A stretch of 64,000 nt of DNA from Acidovorax sp. (GCF_021287135.1 NZ_JAJTBB010000083.1:1-64000); one strand, 5' to 3'; positions 1 to 8,893 are shown, counted from the stretch's first letter. Numbers and translations are program-made. The notes: generated from the letters alone by a model not told the origin.

Positions 1-393
1 CCCGACGATGTGGTGCAGGCATTTAAATTGGATCAGCGCAGTTGCGTGATTGCGCTGACCCACGATCCCAAACTAGATGATTTGGCTTTGCTGGAGGCCC
101 TGGGCAGCAACGCCTTTTACGTAGGGGCTATCGGCTCTCGCCGTAATAGTGAGGCACGCCGGGCGCGGATGATCGAACATTTCGACCAGACGGAGGCCAG
201 TCTGTCGGGCCTCCGCGGTCCGGTAGGTCTCTATATCGGGAGCAAAACGCCTCCTGAAATTGCCGTCAGCATCATGGCCGAAGTTCTAGCGGTCAAAAAC
301 GGTGTTTCCCTCCCCAGTTCATTTCAGGTGGGTCCAGCCAAGAACGGCCTCGGTCCCCTTGTTGAGATCAACACCAGCTCGTGCGGAGCTTAG
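1..393 (+). CDS. xdhC: XdhC/CoxI family protein, 3' part only (5' end outside window)
   Basis: XdhC-type proteins help mature molybdenum hydroxylases such as xanthine dehydrogenase by handling the sulfurated molybdenum cofactor. What is visible is the C-terminal Rossmann-like domain: a strand rich in T-H-D (residues around ALTHDPK), the glycine-rich GAIGSRRN segment and the family-typical end IGSKTPPEIAVSIMAEV. The reading frame is open from base 1, so the true start lies upstream. No xdhA or xdhB is in the window, so the partner enzyme must be upstream or absent. The family assignment is strong; the exact partner enzyme is not known. Confidence 0.85.
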   Translation, partial: PDDVVQAFKLDQRSCVIALTHDPKLDDLALLEALGSNAFYVGAIGSRRNSEARRARMIEHFDQTEASLSGLRGPVGLYIGSKTPPEIAVSIMAEVLAVKNGVSLPSSFQVGPAKNGLGPLVEINTSSCGA

Positions 394-1077
394 TTTTGCG
401 GAAGCTCGGTTCTGATTCGATGAGGGGGCAATAGCACTTTTCATCTGACTCGGCTCCTACCGGGAGCTGAAGCGAGGGCGGGGACCAACCCCGAAATCCC
501 GGGGGTGGGCTGTCTGCCACAAGGGTCTGCTGAGCAGCGATGGGTGTGCGGGGGGGCAATGGCTTCCCGCCCAAGCCCTTGCGTTGACTCACTTTTTCTG
601 ACGTCAAGCACCTCCCTCGTCACGTGAGGGAACACGCGGCGGCACTTTTGTAGCAGCCGTGAACGCCAGTAATGCCACTTGCTGCCCGTCTGCAGCGTTC
701 GGTGGAGCGGTCAATTTTTCCTACCGTGTTGCATCTCTACAGGTGGGTGACCTTAACTGGTCGATGCCCAGTGAACCCCATGTCTGTGCATGGTCACGAT
801 AGCTCTGTTCGGCCAATGATGATTGTTTCACTGATGAAAAATCATTTTCAGATTTGGGCGTAATCTGTGTATTTATTGAGAGTAAAATTTGAAGCGGAAA
901 GAACAGAAGGTTCGCGTAGACATGTATCTTTCAATATAGCTTCTGTTTGCAAACCACATCCATCGTATCCGCTTGCATCTGGGAATGAAAATGAAGTTCA
1001 CGGCTCGCTGCTTGCATTTGTGATGGAGATCTGCGCATGGGTGCAGGTCGTATGTCGACTTCAATTTTGAGGATATT
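394..1077. other. 684-base intergenic region, mostly featureless
   Basis: No convincing gene is seen here. The left half is GC-rich with G-runs (around 550-556) and only short overlapping open frames without family signatures. From about 810 the composition becomes clearly AT-rich up to the LRR gene start at 1078, which fits a promoter region for that gene. No clear -35/-10 pair or known riboswitch fold stands out. Confidence 0.4.
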
Positions 1078-3282
1078 ATGATAATTAATAGAATTTTCCA
1101 TTGCTGCAAGGTGTTTCTCGCCTTAGGAGCTTTGGTCCTTACCAGCGCCGTGCAAGCCGCCATTCCCCAAGCCGAGCGAGACGCGCTCATCAACCTCTAC
1201 AACAGCACCGGCGGCCCTGGCTGGACGAACAAGGCAGGGTGGGACACTGCCATCGCCGGCACCGAATGCAGTTGGTACGGCATAGTCTGCGATGGGGCGG
1301 AAGGACACGTTACGGACATCGTTCTTATTCAGAATAATCTTGTCGGCGCACTGCCCTCCATCGGCGACCTGTCCGCGTTGCGGGTCTTCGCCGTCGTGTA
1401 TAGCCAACTCACTGGCTCAATTCCCTCGCTGAGCAACAACATAGCGCTGGAGGTCTTCAATGTCGGCCACAACCAGCTCACCGGCTCCATCCCCTCGCTG
1501 AGCAACAATCCGGTGTTGTGGTACTTCGAGGCTGGCGACAATAAACTCACAGGCCCTATTCCCTCGCTTAGCAACAATACGGCCTTGCAGCACTTCGGCG
1601 TCGACCACAACCAACTCACAGGCCCTATTCCCTCGCTTAGCAACAATACGGCCTTGCAGTGGATCGCTGTCAACGGCAACCAGCTTACGGGTTCCATCCC
1701 CTCGCTGAGCAACAACACGGCGCTGACGGATTTCATAGCCGAAGCGAACCTGCTCAGCGGCTCAATCCCCTCGTTGGACAACAATCCGGCATTGCTGGTC
1801 TTCGATGTCAGGTGGAACGCACTTACAGGCTCCATCCCTTCACTGAGTAACAACACAGCATTGCAGCGGTTCCTTGTCCAGAGCAACGCGCTCACCGGAA
1901 ATCCGCCCGCAGCACCGTCGACGCTGACAATTGCTGAAATATGCCCGAATTTTCTCTCCACTCCCTCCGCGTCTGACGCCGCTTGGGACGCGGCAACGCC
2001 GGGTGGCGGCCCATGGAGCGCTGGCTGCACTGCACCGGTGCCAACATTGACGATAGTGAAGAGCTCCAGCAGTGCTATCTTCACAGTAGGCGTTCCGGCG
2101 AGCTACACGCTGACAGTCACGAACATCGGCGTTACTGCAACAACAGCTGTAGCCACCGTCACGGACACTATCCCTGCCGGCCTGACGTTGGGCGCCATGC
2201 CCGCCGGCTGTACCGCTGCAGGGCAGGTGGCGACCTGTGTCATTGCCGCTGGCATGGTGGCCAACGGCGAGAGCTCCTTCGTCATCCCCGTGACACCCAC
2301 GGCTGCGGCGGTGGGAAGTACGCTCACCAGCACGGCGAGCGTGAGCGGTGGGGGAGACAGTACCTGCCCGGCGGTAGCTCGTTGCATGGCCTCCGTCAGC
2401 AGCAGCGTGATGGGCGGCCCCGTACTGACAATGTCCAAGACCGCCAGCAGCACTATGTTCACCGTGGGCACGCCAGTGACGTACACCCTGAAGGTGACGA
2501 ACACCGGTACCGGCGCGACCACAGTTGTAGCGACCGTTACCGATAACGTGCCGGCCAACCTGACCTTGGGCACCCTGCCTGCGGGCTGTACGGCGGCTGG
2601 TCAGGCGGTGAATTGCACTGTTGCTGCAGGTCTCGCGGCTGGCGGCGTGAGCTCTTTTGCCATTCCCGCAATTCCCACGGCAGCCGCAGCGGGCACAACG
2701 CTCACCAACACTGCCAGCGTGAGCGGTGGTGGCGACACCACCTGCCCAGCAGCCGCCCATTGCACCAGTTCCGTCAGCAACAGCGTGTCGGCCGCGCCTG
2801 GTGTGCCTGCCTTGACGATGTCCAAGACCGCCAGCAGCGCCACGTTCACCGTAGGTACGCCGGTCACCTATACCCTTACCGTGACTAACACCGGCATTGC
2901 TGCGACCACCGCTGCAGCTACCGTGACCGACACGATGCCTGGCAACCTGACCTTGGGCACCATGCCCGCCGGCTGTACGGCCGCAGGCCAAGTGGTGACT
3001 TGCACCGTGGCCGCAGGCTTGGCGGCCAATGCCGTGAGCTCCTTTGCGATTCCCGTGACCCCCACGGCAGCAGCCGCGGGCACCACACTCACCAACACCG
3101 CGACTGTCAGTGGTGGCGGAGACACCACCTGCCCAGGCGACACCCACTGCACGAGCTCGGTCAGCAACAGCGTGGTGACGGGATCGTCCATCCCCACGCT
3201 GTCGGAATACGGCTTGATGATCCTGTCGGCGTTGATGCTCCTGGGCATGGCGGCAGAAATCAAACGCAAGTCGCGTCGCTAA
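1078..3282 (+). CDS. Exported LRR / triple DUF11-like repeat protein with IPTL-CTERM sorting signal
   Basis: A 734-residue exported protein. Residues 1-27 form a signal peptide ending SAVQA-A. Residues about 28-110 resemble the cap before plant-type leucine-rich repeats (LYNSTGGPGWTN, CSWYGIVCD). Seven 23-residue repeats of the LTGSIPSLSNN type follow (about 111-271). Three DUF11-like beta-sandwich units start near residues 323, 450 and 579. The C-terminus has the IPTL-CTERM layout: SIPTLSEYG, one hydrophobic helix, then the basic tail KRKSRR. IPTL-CTERM is a predicted sorting signal recognised by a dedicated membrane protease, so this is probably a surface or secreted adhesin-like protein. 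No sorting enzyme is in the window. The preceding 250 bases are AT-rich. The ligand is unknown. Confidence 0.88.
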   Translation: MIINRIFHCCKVFLALGALVLTSAVQAAIPQAERDALINLYNSTGGPGWTNKAGWDTAIAGTECSWYGIVCDGAEGHVTDIVLIQNNLVGALPSIGDLSALRVFAVVYSQLTGSIPSLSNNIALEVFNVGHNQLTGSIPSLSNNPVLWYFEAGDNKLTGPIPSLSNNTALQHFGVDHNQLTGPIPSLSNNTALQWIAVNGNQLTGSIPSLSNNTALTDFIAEANLLSGSIPSLDNNPALLVFDVRWNALTGSIPSLSNNTALQRFLVQSNALTGNPPAAPSTLTIAEICPNFLSTPSASDAAWDAATPGGGPWSAGCTAPVPTLTIVKSSSSAIFTVGVPASYTLTVTNIGVTATTAVATVTDTIPAGLTLGAMPAGCTAAGQVATCVIAAGMVANGESSFVIPVTPTAAAVGSTLTSTASVSGGGDSTCPAVARCMASVSSSVMGGPVLTMSKTASSTMFTVGTPVTYTLKVTNTGTGATTVVATVTDNVPANLTLGTLPAGCTAAGQAVNCTVAAGLAAGGVSSFAIPAIPTAAAAGTTLTNTASVSGGGDTTCPAAAHCTSSVSNSVSAAPGVPALTMSKTASSATFTVGTPVTYTLTVTNTGIAATTAAATVTDTMPGNLTLGTMPAGCTAAGQVVTCTVAAGLAANAVSSFAIPVTPTAAAAGTTLTNTATVSGGGDTTCPGDTHCTSSVSNSVVTGSSIPTLSEYGLMILSALMLLGMAAEIKRKSRR
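1408..1890 (+). repeat. Seven in-frame 69-bp leucine-rich repeat units
   Basis: Units start at 1408, 1477, 1546, 1615, 1684, 1753 and 1822, exactly 69 bases (23 codons) apart, with a partial eighth at 1891. The first 45 bases of the units at 1546 and 1615 are identical, which points to recent unit duplication. The array lies wholly inside the LRR gene. Confidence 0.95.
2046..3174 (+). repeat. Three DUF11-like coding repeats of about 380-390 bp
   Basis: Units begin near 2046, 2424 and 2812, each opening with a T[IM]xKxxSSxxFTVGxP block. Each ends in a SVSGGGDxTCP segment followed by a second cysteine 6-7 residues later, so a disulfide in each module is plausible. The second and third units are more alike than either is to the first. 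The family is known in bacterial surface proteins. Confidence 0.85.
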
Positions 3283-3301
3283 GGTTCCGTTGAACGCGAG
3301 T

Positions 3302-3337
3302 GCCCCGGGCCTGTTGAAGCGGAAGACAGCCCGGGGC
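3302..3337 (+). terminator. GC-rich hairpin after the LRR gene
   Basis: A perfect 9-bp inverted repeat (GCCCCGGGC at 3302-3310, GCCCGGGGC at 3329-3337) starts 20 bases after the LRR stop codon. There is no T-tract, so it may be a weak terminator or an mRNA 3'-end stabiliser. Confidence 0.5.
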
Positions 3338-3374
3338 GTGCGCAATGCACCAAGCGTAGCAAGCCGGTGCTTCT

Positions 3375-3927
3375 GGAGCGTCAGCCACGTTGCCTGAGGT
3401 GCCGATGACGGTTTGCTCCAGTCCTGAGGCGCATCCAGGCCAATGGCACTTATTCCAAAGTGCCATCCATTGCCCCCTTCGCTGGAGTGCATCTCTGGGT
3501 CGCGCCTTCTGTCTCTTTTCGTGGTTGAGTTGGGTGCGGCGATCAGTGTGGCATCTACCGCAGTGCAATCCTTGAGCGGCATGCCTTAGTTCGTTGATAG
3601 TGGCCAGAATCTAATCGGCCCAGTTCTGTTCCCCCAGCCGATGGCGAAACCTCAATAGTGCTTTCCTCAGCACTCACCCATGCGCATCAAAGCCTGTGGG
3701 CTCCCGTAGATCGGGTTTCAAAGAAGGCCTTTTCCTTTTGAGAGCCGACAAGGTGAACCGCTACTGCTGAATGCAGCGGGCGCGCACCATGGTCTCCAGG
3801 TCAAAAAGGTGGGCGGCCGGTCTTGGCTTCTCGGTAGTACAGGGCAATGAGATCGAGCAACGCAGTCCCTGTAACCACCCAGTCCATCTGGGCCACCAGC
3901 GTCTGCATGCGCGTTCTCTTGGTGCGC
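3375..3927 (-). pseudogene. Decayed IS5-family transposase
   Basis: Reading the minus strand across several frames recovers the order of IS5-family transposase motifs. First is the N-terminal MDWVVTGTALLDLIALYY followed by TGRPPF (about 3925-3815). After a frame change come DLETMVRARCIQQ, then LRFRHRLGEQNWAD (about 3630-3590), then VDATLIAAPNSTTK (about 3560) and, after another frame change, GTSGNVAD. At least three frameshifts and in-frame stops are present, and the C-terminal half with the final catalytic residue is missing. The element is dead. Terminal inverted repeats were not identified. Confidence 0.8.
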
Positions 3928-4028
3928 AGGTCACGGCTACTTGCTCCGTGGCTTGTGAAGATGCCGTGACCACACGGGGTCTCCGACTGACTGACACAGT
4001 TTTGAGGATTCCTCAAGGTGTCAATAAT

Positions 4029-4063
4029 TATTTCAATATTGAAATATTGTTTTGAAATATTTC
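4029..4063. promoter_or_regulatory. AT-rich palindromes upstream of the response regulator
   Basis: An 18-bp perfect palindrome (TATTTCAATATTGAAATA, 4029-4046) is followed by a 10-bp one (GAAATATTTC, 4054-4063). They lie in a sharply AT-rich 300-base stretch (about 4010-4320) between the IS5 remnant and the response regulator. Dyads like these are typical of protein-binding operators or curved promoter DNA, but the binding protein is unknown. The response regulator starts 266 bases downstream, so a direct link is not established. Confidence 0.5.
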
Positions 4064-4329
4064 GATAGTTTTTTGTTGGGACTAAGGTTAATATTTGAAA
4101 ATAAATTCCATGACAAATGGTCGACGCGCGAAATACAAATTTCGCGCAACACAGGAAGAAATCTGCAGGCACCACGCTGTGATGATTCGAAAAATTGGCA
4201 GCGGCGCAGTCTCCTAGGCTCAATACAACGATTGTTATTTAATATTGAATTATCGTCTGTAGAATATAGAAAATATTCATTGCAATACTACGGGTTGTAT
4301 CAGTATTGCATCTCCCTAAAAAACTGAGT

Positions 4330-5022
4330 ATGCGAATCGCGGTATTCGACGACGATCCGGGCATCCTTGAAATGATCCGGGTTCACCTCCAGCCCGAACA
4401 TTCCTGCCACTTCTACGTTCACGCCACCAACCTCCTCAAGGATTTCCGGCACGAGACCTTTGACCTGCTGATCGCGGGCTGGCATCTGCGTGACCGCGAC
4501 GGCATCGAAGTCGTGCAGCGCATCCGCGAGATGACGGGCCAGCATCTGCCGATCCTGGTGATCACCCGCCGCAGCGAGGAGCGCGACGTGGTCGAAGCCC
4601 TCAGCCGTGGCGCCGATGACTACATGGTCAAGCCCGTGCGCACCGGCGAACTGGCCGCACGCGTTTCCGCGCTGCTGCGCCGCTCGCACCCGCAGGCGCA
4701 CAGCGAGCAACTGGTGTTCGGCCCGTACCGCTTCGATGCCGAGCAGCGCAATCTCACGCTGCGCGGTGAGCTGATAACCCTCAAGAACCGCGAGTACGAC
4801 CTGGCCCTCTTCCTGTTCCGCAATGCCGGGCGCCTGCTGTCGCGCTCGCACCTGCGCGAAGCAGCCTGGGGCGACTTCAGCGACTCGCGCTCGCTGGACA
4901 CCCATGTCTCGCACCTGCGCACCAAGCTGCACCTGAGCCCCAACAACGGTTACACCCTCGACGCCGTATATGGCACTGGGTACCGGCTGAATGTGATCGT
5001 GCTCACGCACTCCCAGAGCTGA
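4330..5022 (+). CDS. OmpR/PhoB-type response regulator lacking the phospho-acceptor Asp
   Basis: A 230-residue protein with an N-terminal receiver domain and a C-terminal winged-helix DNA-binding domain of the OmpR type (SLDTHVSHLRTKL, GTGYRL). The acidic cluster FDDD (residues 6-9), T79 and K101 of the receiver site are kept. The residue expected to be the phosphorylated aspartate is glycine (DLLIAGWHLRD, G50). The spacing to T79 and K101 matches PhoB D54/T83/K105 exactly. It therefore probably works without classical phosphorylation. No histidine kinase is nearby. I chose the ATG at 4330; an in-frame TTG at 4306 would add 8 residues. It is a DNA-binding regulator with unknown targets. Confidence 0.88.
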   Translation: MRIAVFDDDPGILEMIRVHLQPEHSCHFYVHATNLLKDFRHETFDLLIAGWHLRDRDGIEVVQRIREMTGQHLPILVITRRSEERDVVEALSRGADDYMVKPVRTGELAARVSALLRRSHPQAHSEQLVFGPYRFDAEQRNLTLRGELITLKNREYDLALFLFRNAGRLLSRSHLREAAWGDFSDSRSLDTHVSHLRTKLHLSPNNGYTLDAVYGTGYRLNVIVLTHSQS

Positions 5023-5179
5023 GCACTGTGGAACGCCCTGCGCACGTCGGCATGCCGCTTGCATTCTTGGGGTGGTATCAACATGCGGGCCGTCAAAAAC
5101 TGTTAAAGGCGCGCCAGCAAGCCCTGGGCTCCATTGCCTCGCCGGAACCGCAAGACACTCCATTGCAAGGGGTGTGACA

Positions 5180-5863
5180 ATGCTTTCACGCCGCCTCTTT
5201 TTTCTTGCCGCTGTCGCCGCTTTCCGTGCCGCTGTTTTCACGGCCCTAGCACTCGAAAACTTGGCGGCGGCAGGGCAGGCTGCGGAAGGTGACTACAGTC
5301 CTGGCGTCGGCCAGCCGGCAGCGGAGTCACCCAGCGTGAGAGAAGCCTTTGCCCCGGCCGCGGTCGCACCCGGTGAACACAGTACCCTGACCATCACGCT
5401 GGCCAACCCCAACCTCGACACGCCCGTGCCGGGCGCCAACCTGGTCAACGAACTGCCCGCGCCACTGCAGCTCATCCAGGCGGCCCACACCTGTGCCGGC
5501 GGCGCCCTGGCCGCCGCCGCAGGCAGCCGCCGCCTGCAGCTGTACAGCGCCACCATCCCGCCCGGCGGATGCACCATCACCGCCGAAGTCACCTGGCCCA
5601 AGACGGCGGATGGGATTAAGGCCTGCGCGACGGCGTCGCTGGTCACCAACGCCATCGCTCCCGGGCCGGCGCCCGAGGGTGGCCGGTTCTCCACCGCCGC
5701 CGGCCAGCTCGACGCCCCCGCCTTCGCCACGCTGGGCTGCTTCCTGGCGCGCCACACGCTCTCCCAGGTGCCCACGCTGGGCGACTGGGCCCGCGCCGCG
5801 CTGGCGGGCCTGATGGTGCTGCTGGGGATGGTGCTGTCCGGCCGGCGCATGCCGCTGCGCTGA
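5180..5863 (+). CDS. Exported DUF11/DUF7933-like protein with IPTL-CTERM-like tail
   Basis: A 227-residue exported protein. The start at 5180 follows an AAGGGG ribosome-binding site and begins a signal peptide (MLSRRLFFLAAVAAF). The middle has a beta-sandwich domain of the bacterial conserved-repeat type (FAPAAVAPGEHSTLTITL, then NPN and LPAPLQL). The C-terminus reads QVPTLGDWARAALAG, a hydrophobic stretch and GRRMPLR. That is the IPTL-CTERM layout (PTL-x-x-W, helix, basic tail) with V in place of the first I. It lies 157 bases after the atypical response regulator on the same strand, so regulation by it is possible but unproven. Probable cell-surface protein of unknown role. Confidence 0.75.
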   Translation: MLSRRLFFLAAVAAFRAAVFTALALENLAAAGQAAEGDYSPGVGQPAAESPSVREAFAPAAVAPGEHSTLTITLANPNLDTPVPGANLVNELPAPLQLIQAAHTCAGGALAAAAGSRRLQLYSATIPPGGCTITAEVTWPKTADGIKACATASLVTNAIAPGPAPEGGRFSTAAGQLDAPAFATLGCFLARHTLSQVPTLGDWARAALAGLMVLLGMVLSGRRMPLR

Positions 5864-6113
5864 GCCCAAAGCCCCGGCCGGCAGCGGTATGCCGACGGGT
5901 GCTGCTGACTGTCCACTGCTCTCTCTGCGAGAGGGGCCAGCCGACCCGTGGAGCCGGACACTGCTCTCGCGACGGCAACGCTCGATCGAATCCAGGTCTA
6001 GTTCCTCACTTACCTGTCGCATCCTGGATGATTGCATTGATCCCAATCGCTGTCCCCTCTTAGGTCTTGAGGGAGTTGATAGAGTCCTAGCAATCCAACA
6101 GGGGAGTGACGGC

Positions 6114-6290
6114 ATGCTGGTAGCCCTGCACAAGAACGCCCGCACCTACGCCCGCCGTGCGTGCAACCAACTTCTGCAGTCAGCGCTGGGCAGCAAGACG
6201 CCTATGCAGGCCATGAAAGAGTGGTACCGGACGTACCAGCAGCTATTCCACAAGCGATCCAGTTTCGGGCATCTGCTGTGTAACCGGGGG
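6114..6290 (+). pseudogene. Internally deleted IS481-family transposase remnant
   Basis: The frame starting ATG 6114 opens with MLVALHKNARTYARRA, which resembles the N-terminus of IS481-type transposases. It then runs directly into KTPMQAMKEWYRTYQQLFHKR, written here in two parts as KTPMQAMKEW and YRTYQQLFHKR, which is the usual C-terminal end of the family. The whole catalytic DDE core is missing, so it is a deletion remnant. The flanking DNA 5864-6113 and 6291-6502 shows no intact gene; the latter has a weak minus-strand open stretch that I cannot name. Confidence 0.7.
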
Positions 6291-6502
6291 GGAACTCACA
6301 CTTCCAACTCCCGCAGCCAACGTTCCTTGACGTCAAAACCCAGCAACACCTTGGGGCCGCGCATCCTTGATGTACTGTCAGCAGATCACCTGCGTGGCTC
6401 CATGTCCTCCAGCGGCACGGAAATCGTCCCCTTGGGTGTCTTCGGCCGCTGCCGTAGCGTCACCATGCCTGCCGGTGCTCCCCTGCGGTTTTGAGGGGGA
6501 GG

Positions 6503-7741
6503 CTAAGGCGTTGCTGTCGAACGCCACCTCTCCAAGGTCTGCAGAAGGGCGTTGGAGGTGGCCACGGCCGAAACGTCGGAGTTGAGCGCAACCGCCACGT
6601 AGACCTTCAGCATCGGGTCATAAGCCACCAAGGCGTTGGCGCCAGGGTGGCCACCCTGGTGTGCGAGCCAGCGCCGCGAGCGGCCCTGCGTGTCAGTCCA
6701 TTCCTTGACCATGACGCCGCGCCCATAGTAGTCATCGGTCGCGTTGAACATCGGGTAGAGCGTCGCGAACGACGCCCTGACGGTCGACGCCGGCAGCAGC
6801 TTTCCTGTCAGCAACGCCTGCCAGAAGCGCAGCACGTCGTCCGCGCGCGCCGCAATGGAGCCCGCAGCGAACGGCGTGGCGCGGGCCGCATCGTCTACCG
6901 GCTGATTGCCCGGATGCGACGTTACCAAGCCCACGGGCGGGGGGCCCTGGACAATGACGGCGCTGTGCATTGATCCGAGTGGCGCGAACACGCGCCGTTG
7001 CAGCAGCTCGGCATAGGGCATGCCTTCGCTTATCTCCAGCGCGCGGCCAAGCATGATGTAGCCCGTGTTGCTGTAGCGCCAATAGGCCCCGGGGCAAAAG
7101 AGGCTGCCGCTCGCTTGCGCTTTGGCGATCAAGGCTTCCGGCGGCTGGTAGCTTGCTTCTGGCGGCGCCGTGAACTCAGCGGCGTTGAGCCCTCCGGTGT
7201 GACTGAGCAAGTGGGCGACGGTGATATGTTTTCCTTCAGGAAACTGCGGCCACCACGTGCTGACCGGTTGATCAAGGGACAGCTTTGCCTGCTGCACGGA
7301 TTGCAGCACCAGCACAGCCGTGTAGGCCTTGCCCACGCTGGCCCACCAAAAGAGCGATGCATCATCTGCAACAACGCGTGGAGCGGTGCGGGCCAGCCCC
7401 AGGGTGTGCTGCCATAGCCCCAGCCCCGGGCCACCGATTGCGACCGTCGCGCCCGGTGCGCCTGTTTGAGCAAGCACGGACTGCAGGCGAGATTCCAGCT
7501 GCGCACCGAGTGCCGGCGGAACAGGCCGATCGAGCCAGCTGCCGTCGTCGCCGGTCGGCCAATCGGTGTCCGGCAAGGCGCTGCGCTGCGGCAGGGTGCC
7601 GCGGTAGCTCAGTGCCCTTGCGCAGGGCGGGAGGCCCTCATGAACGGGAGCGTGGGTAGCGCAGCCCACGACGGTGACCAACAGAGCGATGCACGCCGCC
7701 GTGTTGAACATCCGCCCGATGCAGTAGACGAAGGGGCTCAT
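6503..7741 (-). CDS. Beta-lactamase-family serine hydrolase lipoprotein
   Basis: A 412-residue protein of the beta-lactamase/class C penicillin-binding fold. The chosen ATG at 7741 has a GGAG ribosome-binding site (CCAGGAGC). The N-terminus is a lipoprotein signal with lipobox VVGC. The catalytic S-x-x-K is ASVGK, the Y-x-N motif is YSNTG, and a later HQGGHPGAN segment fits the KTG-equivalent region. Such proteins hydrolyse esters, D-amino-acid peptides or peptidoglycan fragments; true beta-lactam resistance should not be assumed. It lies downstream of the DUF4239 gene on the same strand (73-base gap), so co-transcription is possible. Confidence 0.85.
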   Translation of the reverse strand: MSPFVYCIGRMFNTAACIALLVTVVGCATHAPVHEGLPPCARALSYRGTLPQRSALPDTDWPTGDDGSWLDRPVPPALGAQLESRLQSVLAQTGAPGATVAIGGPGLGLWQHTLGLARTAPRVVADDASLFWWASVGKAYTAVLVLQSVQQAKLSLDQPVSTWWPQFPEGKHITVAHLLSHTGGLNAAEFTAPPEASYQPPEALIAKAQASGSLFCPGAYWRYSNTGYIMLGRALEISEGMPYAELLQRRVFAPLGSMHSAVIVQGPPPVGLVTSHPGNQPVDDAARATPFAAGSIAARADDVLRFWQALLTGKLLPASTVRASFATLYPMFNATDDYYGRGVMVKEWTDTQGRSRRWLAHQGGHPGANALVAYDPMLKVYVAVALNSDVSAVATSNALLQTLERWRSTATP

Positions 7742-7814
7742 TGGGGGCTCCTGGCCGGTTGTTTGGTTTCTCTGTCTGCCCGATGGGCCGACCACGTGGG
7801 CTAAGCGCCTACGG

Positions 7815-8588
7815 TCAAAGTCCCTTGACGGCGGCGAAAATTGGCGCAGCAGACACCGGTGCCAGATGCTCGAATGGATTGCCCTGCAGCAACACGATCG
7901 CGGCAGTAGGCGCAGCGGCAAGCGCAAACAATACCATCGCGCCGAATGCCGCGCGGGGTCGATCAATATGCACCACAGCCAGCGAAAGCAGGGTGACCAA
8001 GCCCAAAAAGGCCATTCCCAGCCATTTGAGCGGGTTCACATGGGTTTGCGATAAACCTATACGAAGGCCGCGCTGGGCCCGAATTTCACTGACCTTGTCC
8101 AGCATCAAGGACTGCACACTGGCCGCAGTTGTTTGAGTCACTTCGGGGCTGGCCAGCAATTTGAGCAACCTGTCGGCCACAGCCGGTACATCGGGGTTGG
8201 TCTCCCGTCGCGCCAGCATTGACCATTCGCCCGAACTGGCCTGCGCATAGTCGCGCAGGGTTGAGCGAGTTTGTTCGCGCAGCGGCCCAGGCAGGGTATC
8301 AGACAGTGCTATCAGACTGCGCAGCGCATCCGCTTCGCGAAAAACCGCGTCGGTGGCACGATCGTGCGCACTCCAGGTGTCATTCGCCAGAAAGGCGAGC
8401 GTAAGGCCAAACAAAACGCCAATGATGTTGATGAAGGGGGCGACTACGCCATGAAAACTGCTCACCCAGACTGACCCGCGAGAGCACTGGATGAACCATT
8501 GCACAAACGCCACGCCCGCTAAGGTACCCACTAGAGCCACAAGTGCGTAGACGTACTGGTCATAGGTGTGCAACAGACTCAAATTCAT
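7815..8588 (-). CDS. DUF4239 (bestrophin-like) membrane protein
   Basis: A 257-residue protein with four predicted membrane helices. Two are near the N-terminus (YALVALVGTLAGVAFVQWF and a segment around INIIGVLFGLTLAF) and two near the C-terminus (WLGMAFLGLVTLLSLAVV and a following Ala-rich helix). A roughly 120-residue soluble helical region separates them. This 2+soluble+2 layout and the FGLTLAFLANDTW segment are typical of DUF4239. The family is uncharacterised, with distant similarity to bestrophin-like channels. The next gene downstream is the serine hydrolase. Confidence 0.8.
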   Translation of the reverse strand: MNLSLLHTYDQYVYALVALVGTLAGVAFVQWFIQCSRGSVWVSSFHGVVAPFINIIGVLFGLTLAFLANDTWSAHDRATDAVFREADALRSLIALSDTLPGPLREQTRSTLRDYAQASSGEWSMLARRETNPDVPAVADRLLKLLASPEVTQTTAASVQSLMLDKVSEIRAQRGLRIGLSQTHVNPLKWLGMAFLGLVTLLSLAVVHIDRPRAAFGAMVLFALAAAPTAAIVLLQGNPFEHLAPVSAAPIFAAVKGL

Positions 8589-8715
8589 GCAAGAAGTCCA
8601 CTGATCAACTTAAAAGGCATTGGCCTCAGGTAAGCCCCTCCAGATCCTAGCTCACATACTGGCCGATAACGCATGGTCGCATGGCGGAACTATGAACCGC
8701 GCCGTTTTCTGCGGA

Positions 8716-8893
8716 GGCTCAACACTTTCGGGAGGGTTGAGCCATGAGTAAGTCGAAGAAGTTTCCGCCTCAAGTGCGTGACTGCACGGTGAGGATGCTG
8801 CAAGATCATGGTGGGAAATACCCGACGCTGTGGGCGGCCATGGAGTCCTTCACTCCCAAGATCGGCCGCGCGCCGCAGACCTTGAACGAATAG
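8716..8893 (+). pseudogene. IS3-family orfA remnant with upstream hairpin
   Basis: ATG 8744 opens a 49-codon frame ([19 protein letters not shown]) like the helix-turn-helix OrfA of IS3-family elements, but it stops early at 8891-8893. An 8-bp inverted repeat (GGCTCAAC 8716-8723, GTTGAGCC 8736-8743) abuts the start codon, as expected for a hairpin limiting read-in translation of a transposase. It is the left part of the same dead element as the orfB fragment at 8938. Confidence 0.75.

Noticed and set aside
441-635. Short overlapping frames after xdhC
   Set aside because: They overlap each other, have no ribosome-binding site or recognisable domain, and are explained by GC-rich composition.
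1408-1890. Regularly spaced repeats that could suggest a CRISPR array
   Set aside because: The 69-base period is in frame with a protein of leucine-rich repeats and there are no unique spacers of constant length.
5889-6494. 201-codon plus-strand open frame
   Set aside because: Only its middle part is meaningful, as an IS481 remnant; the rest is non-coding flank that happens to stay open.
6503-7741. Calling the serine hydrolase an antibiotic-resistance beta-lactamase
   Set aside because: S-x-x-K and Y-x-N are shared by esterases and peptidases of this fold; nothing in the sequence shows beta-lactam hydrolysis.
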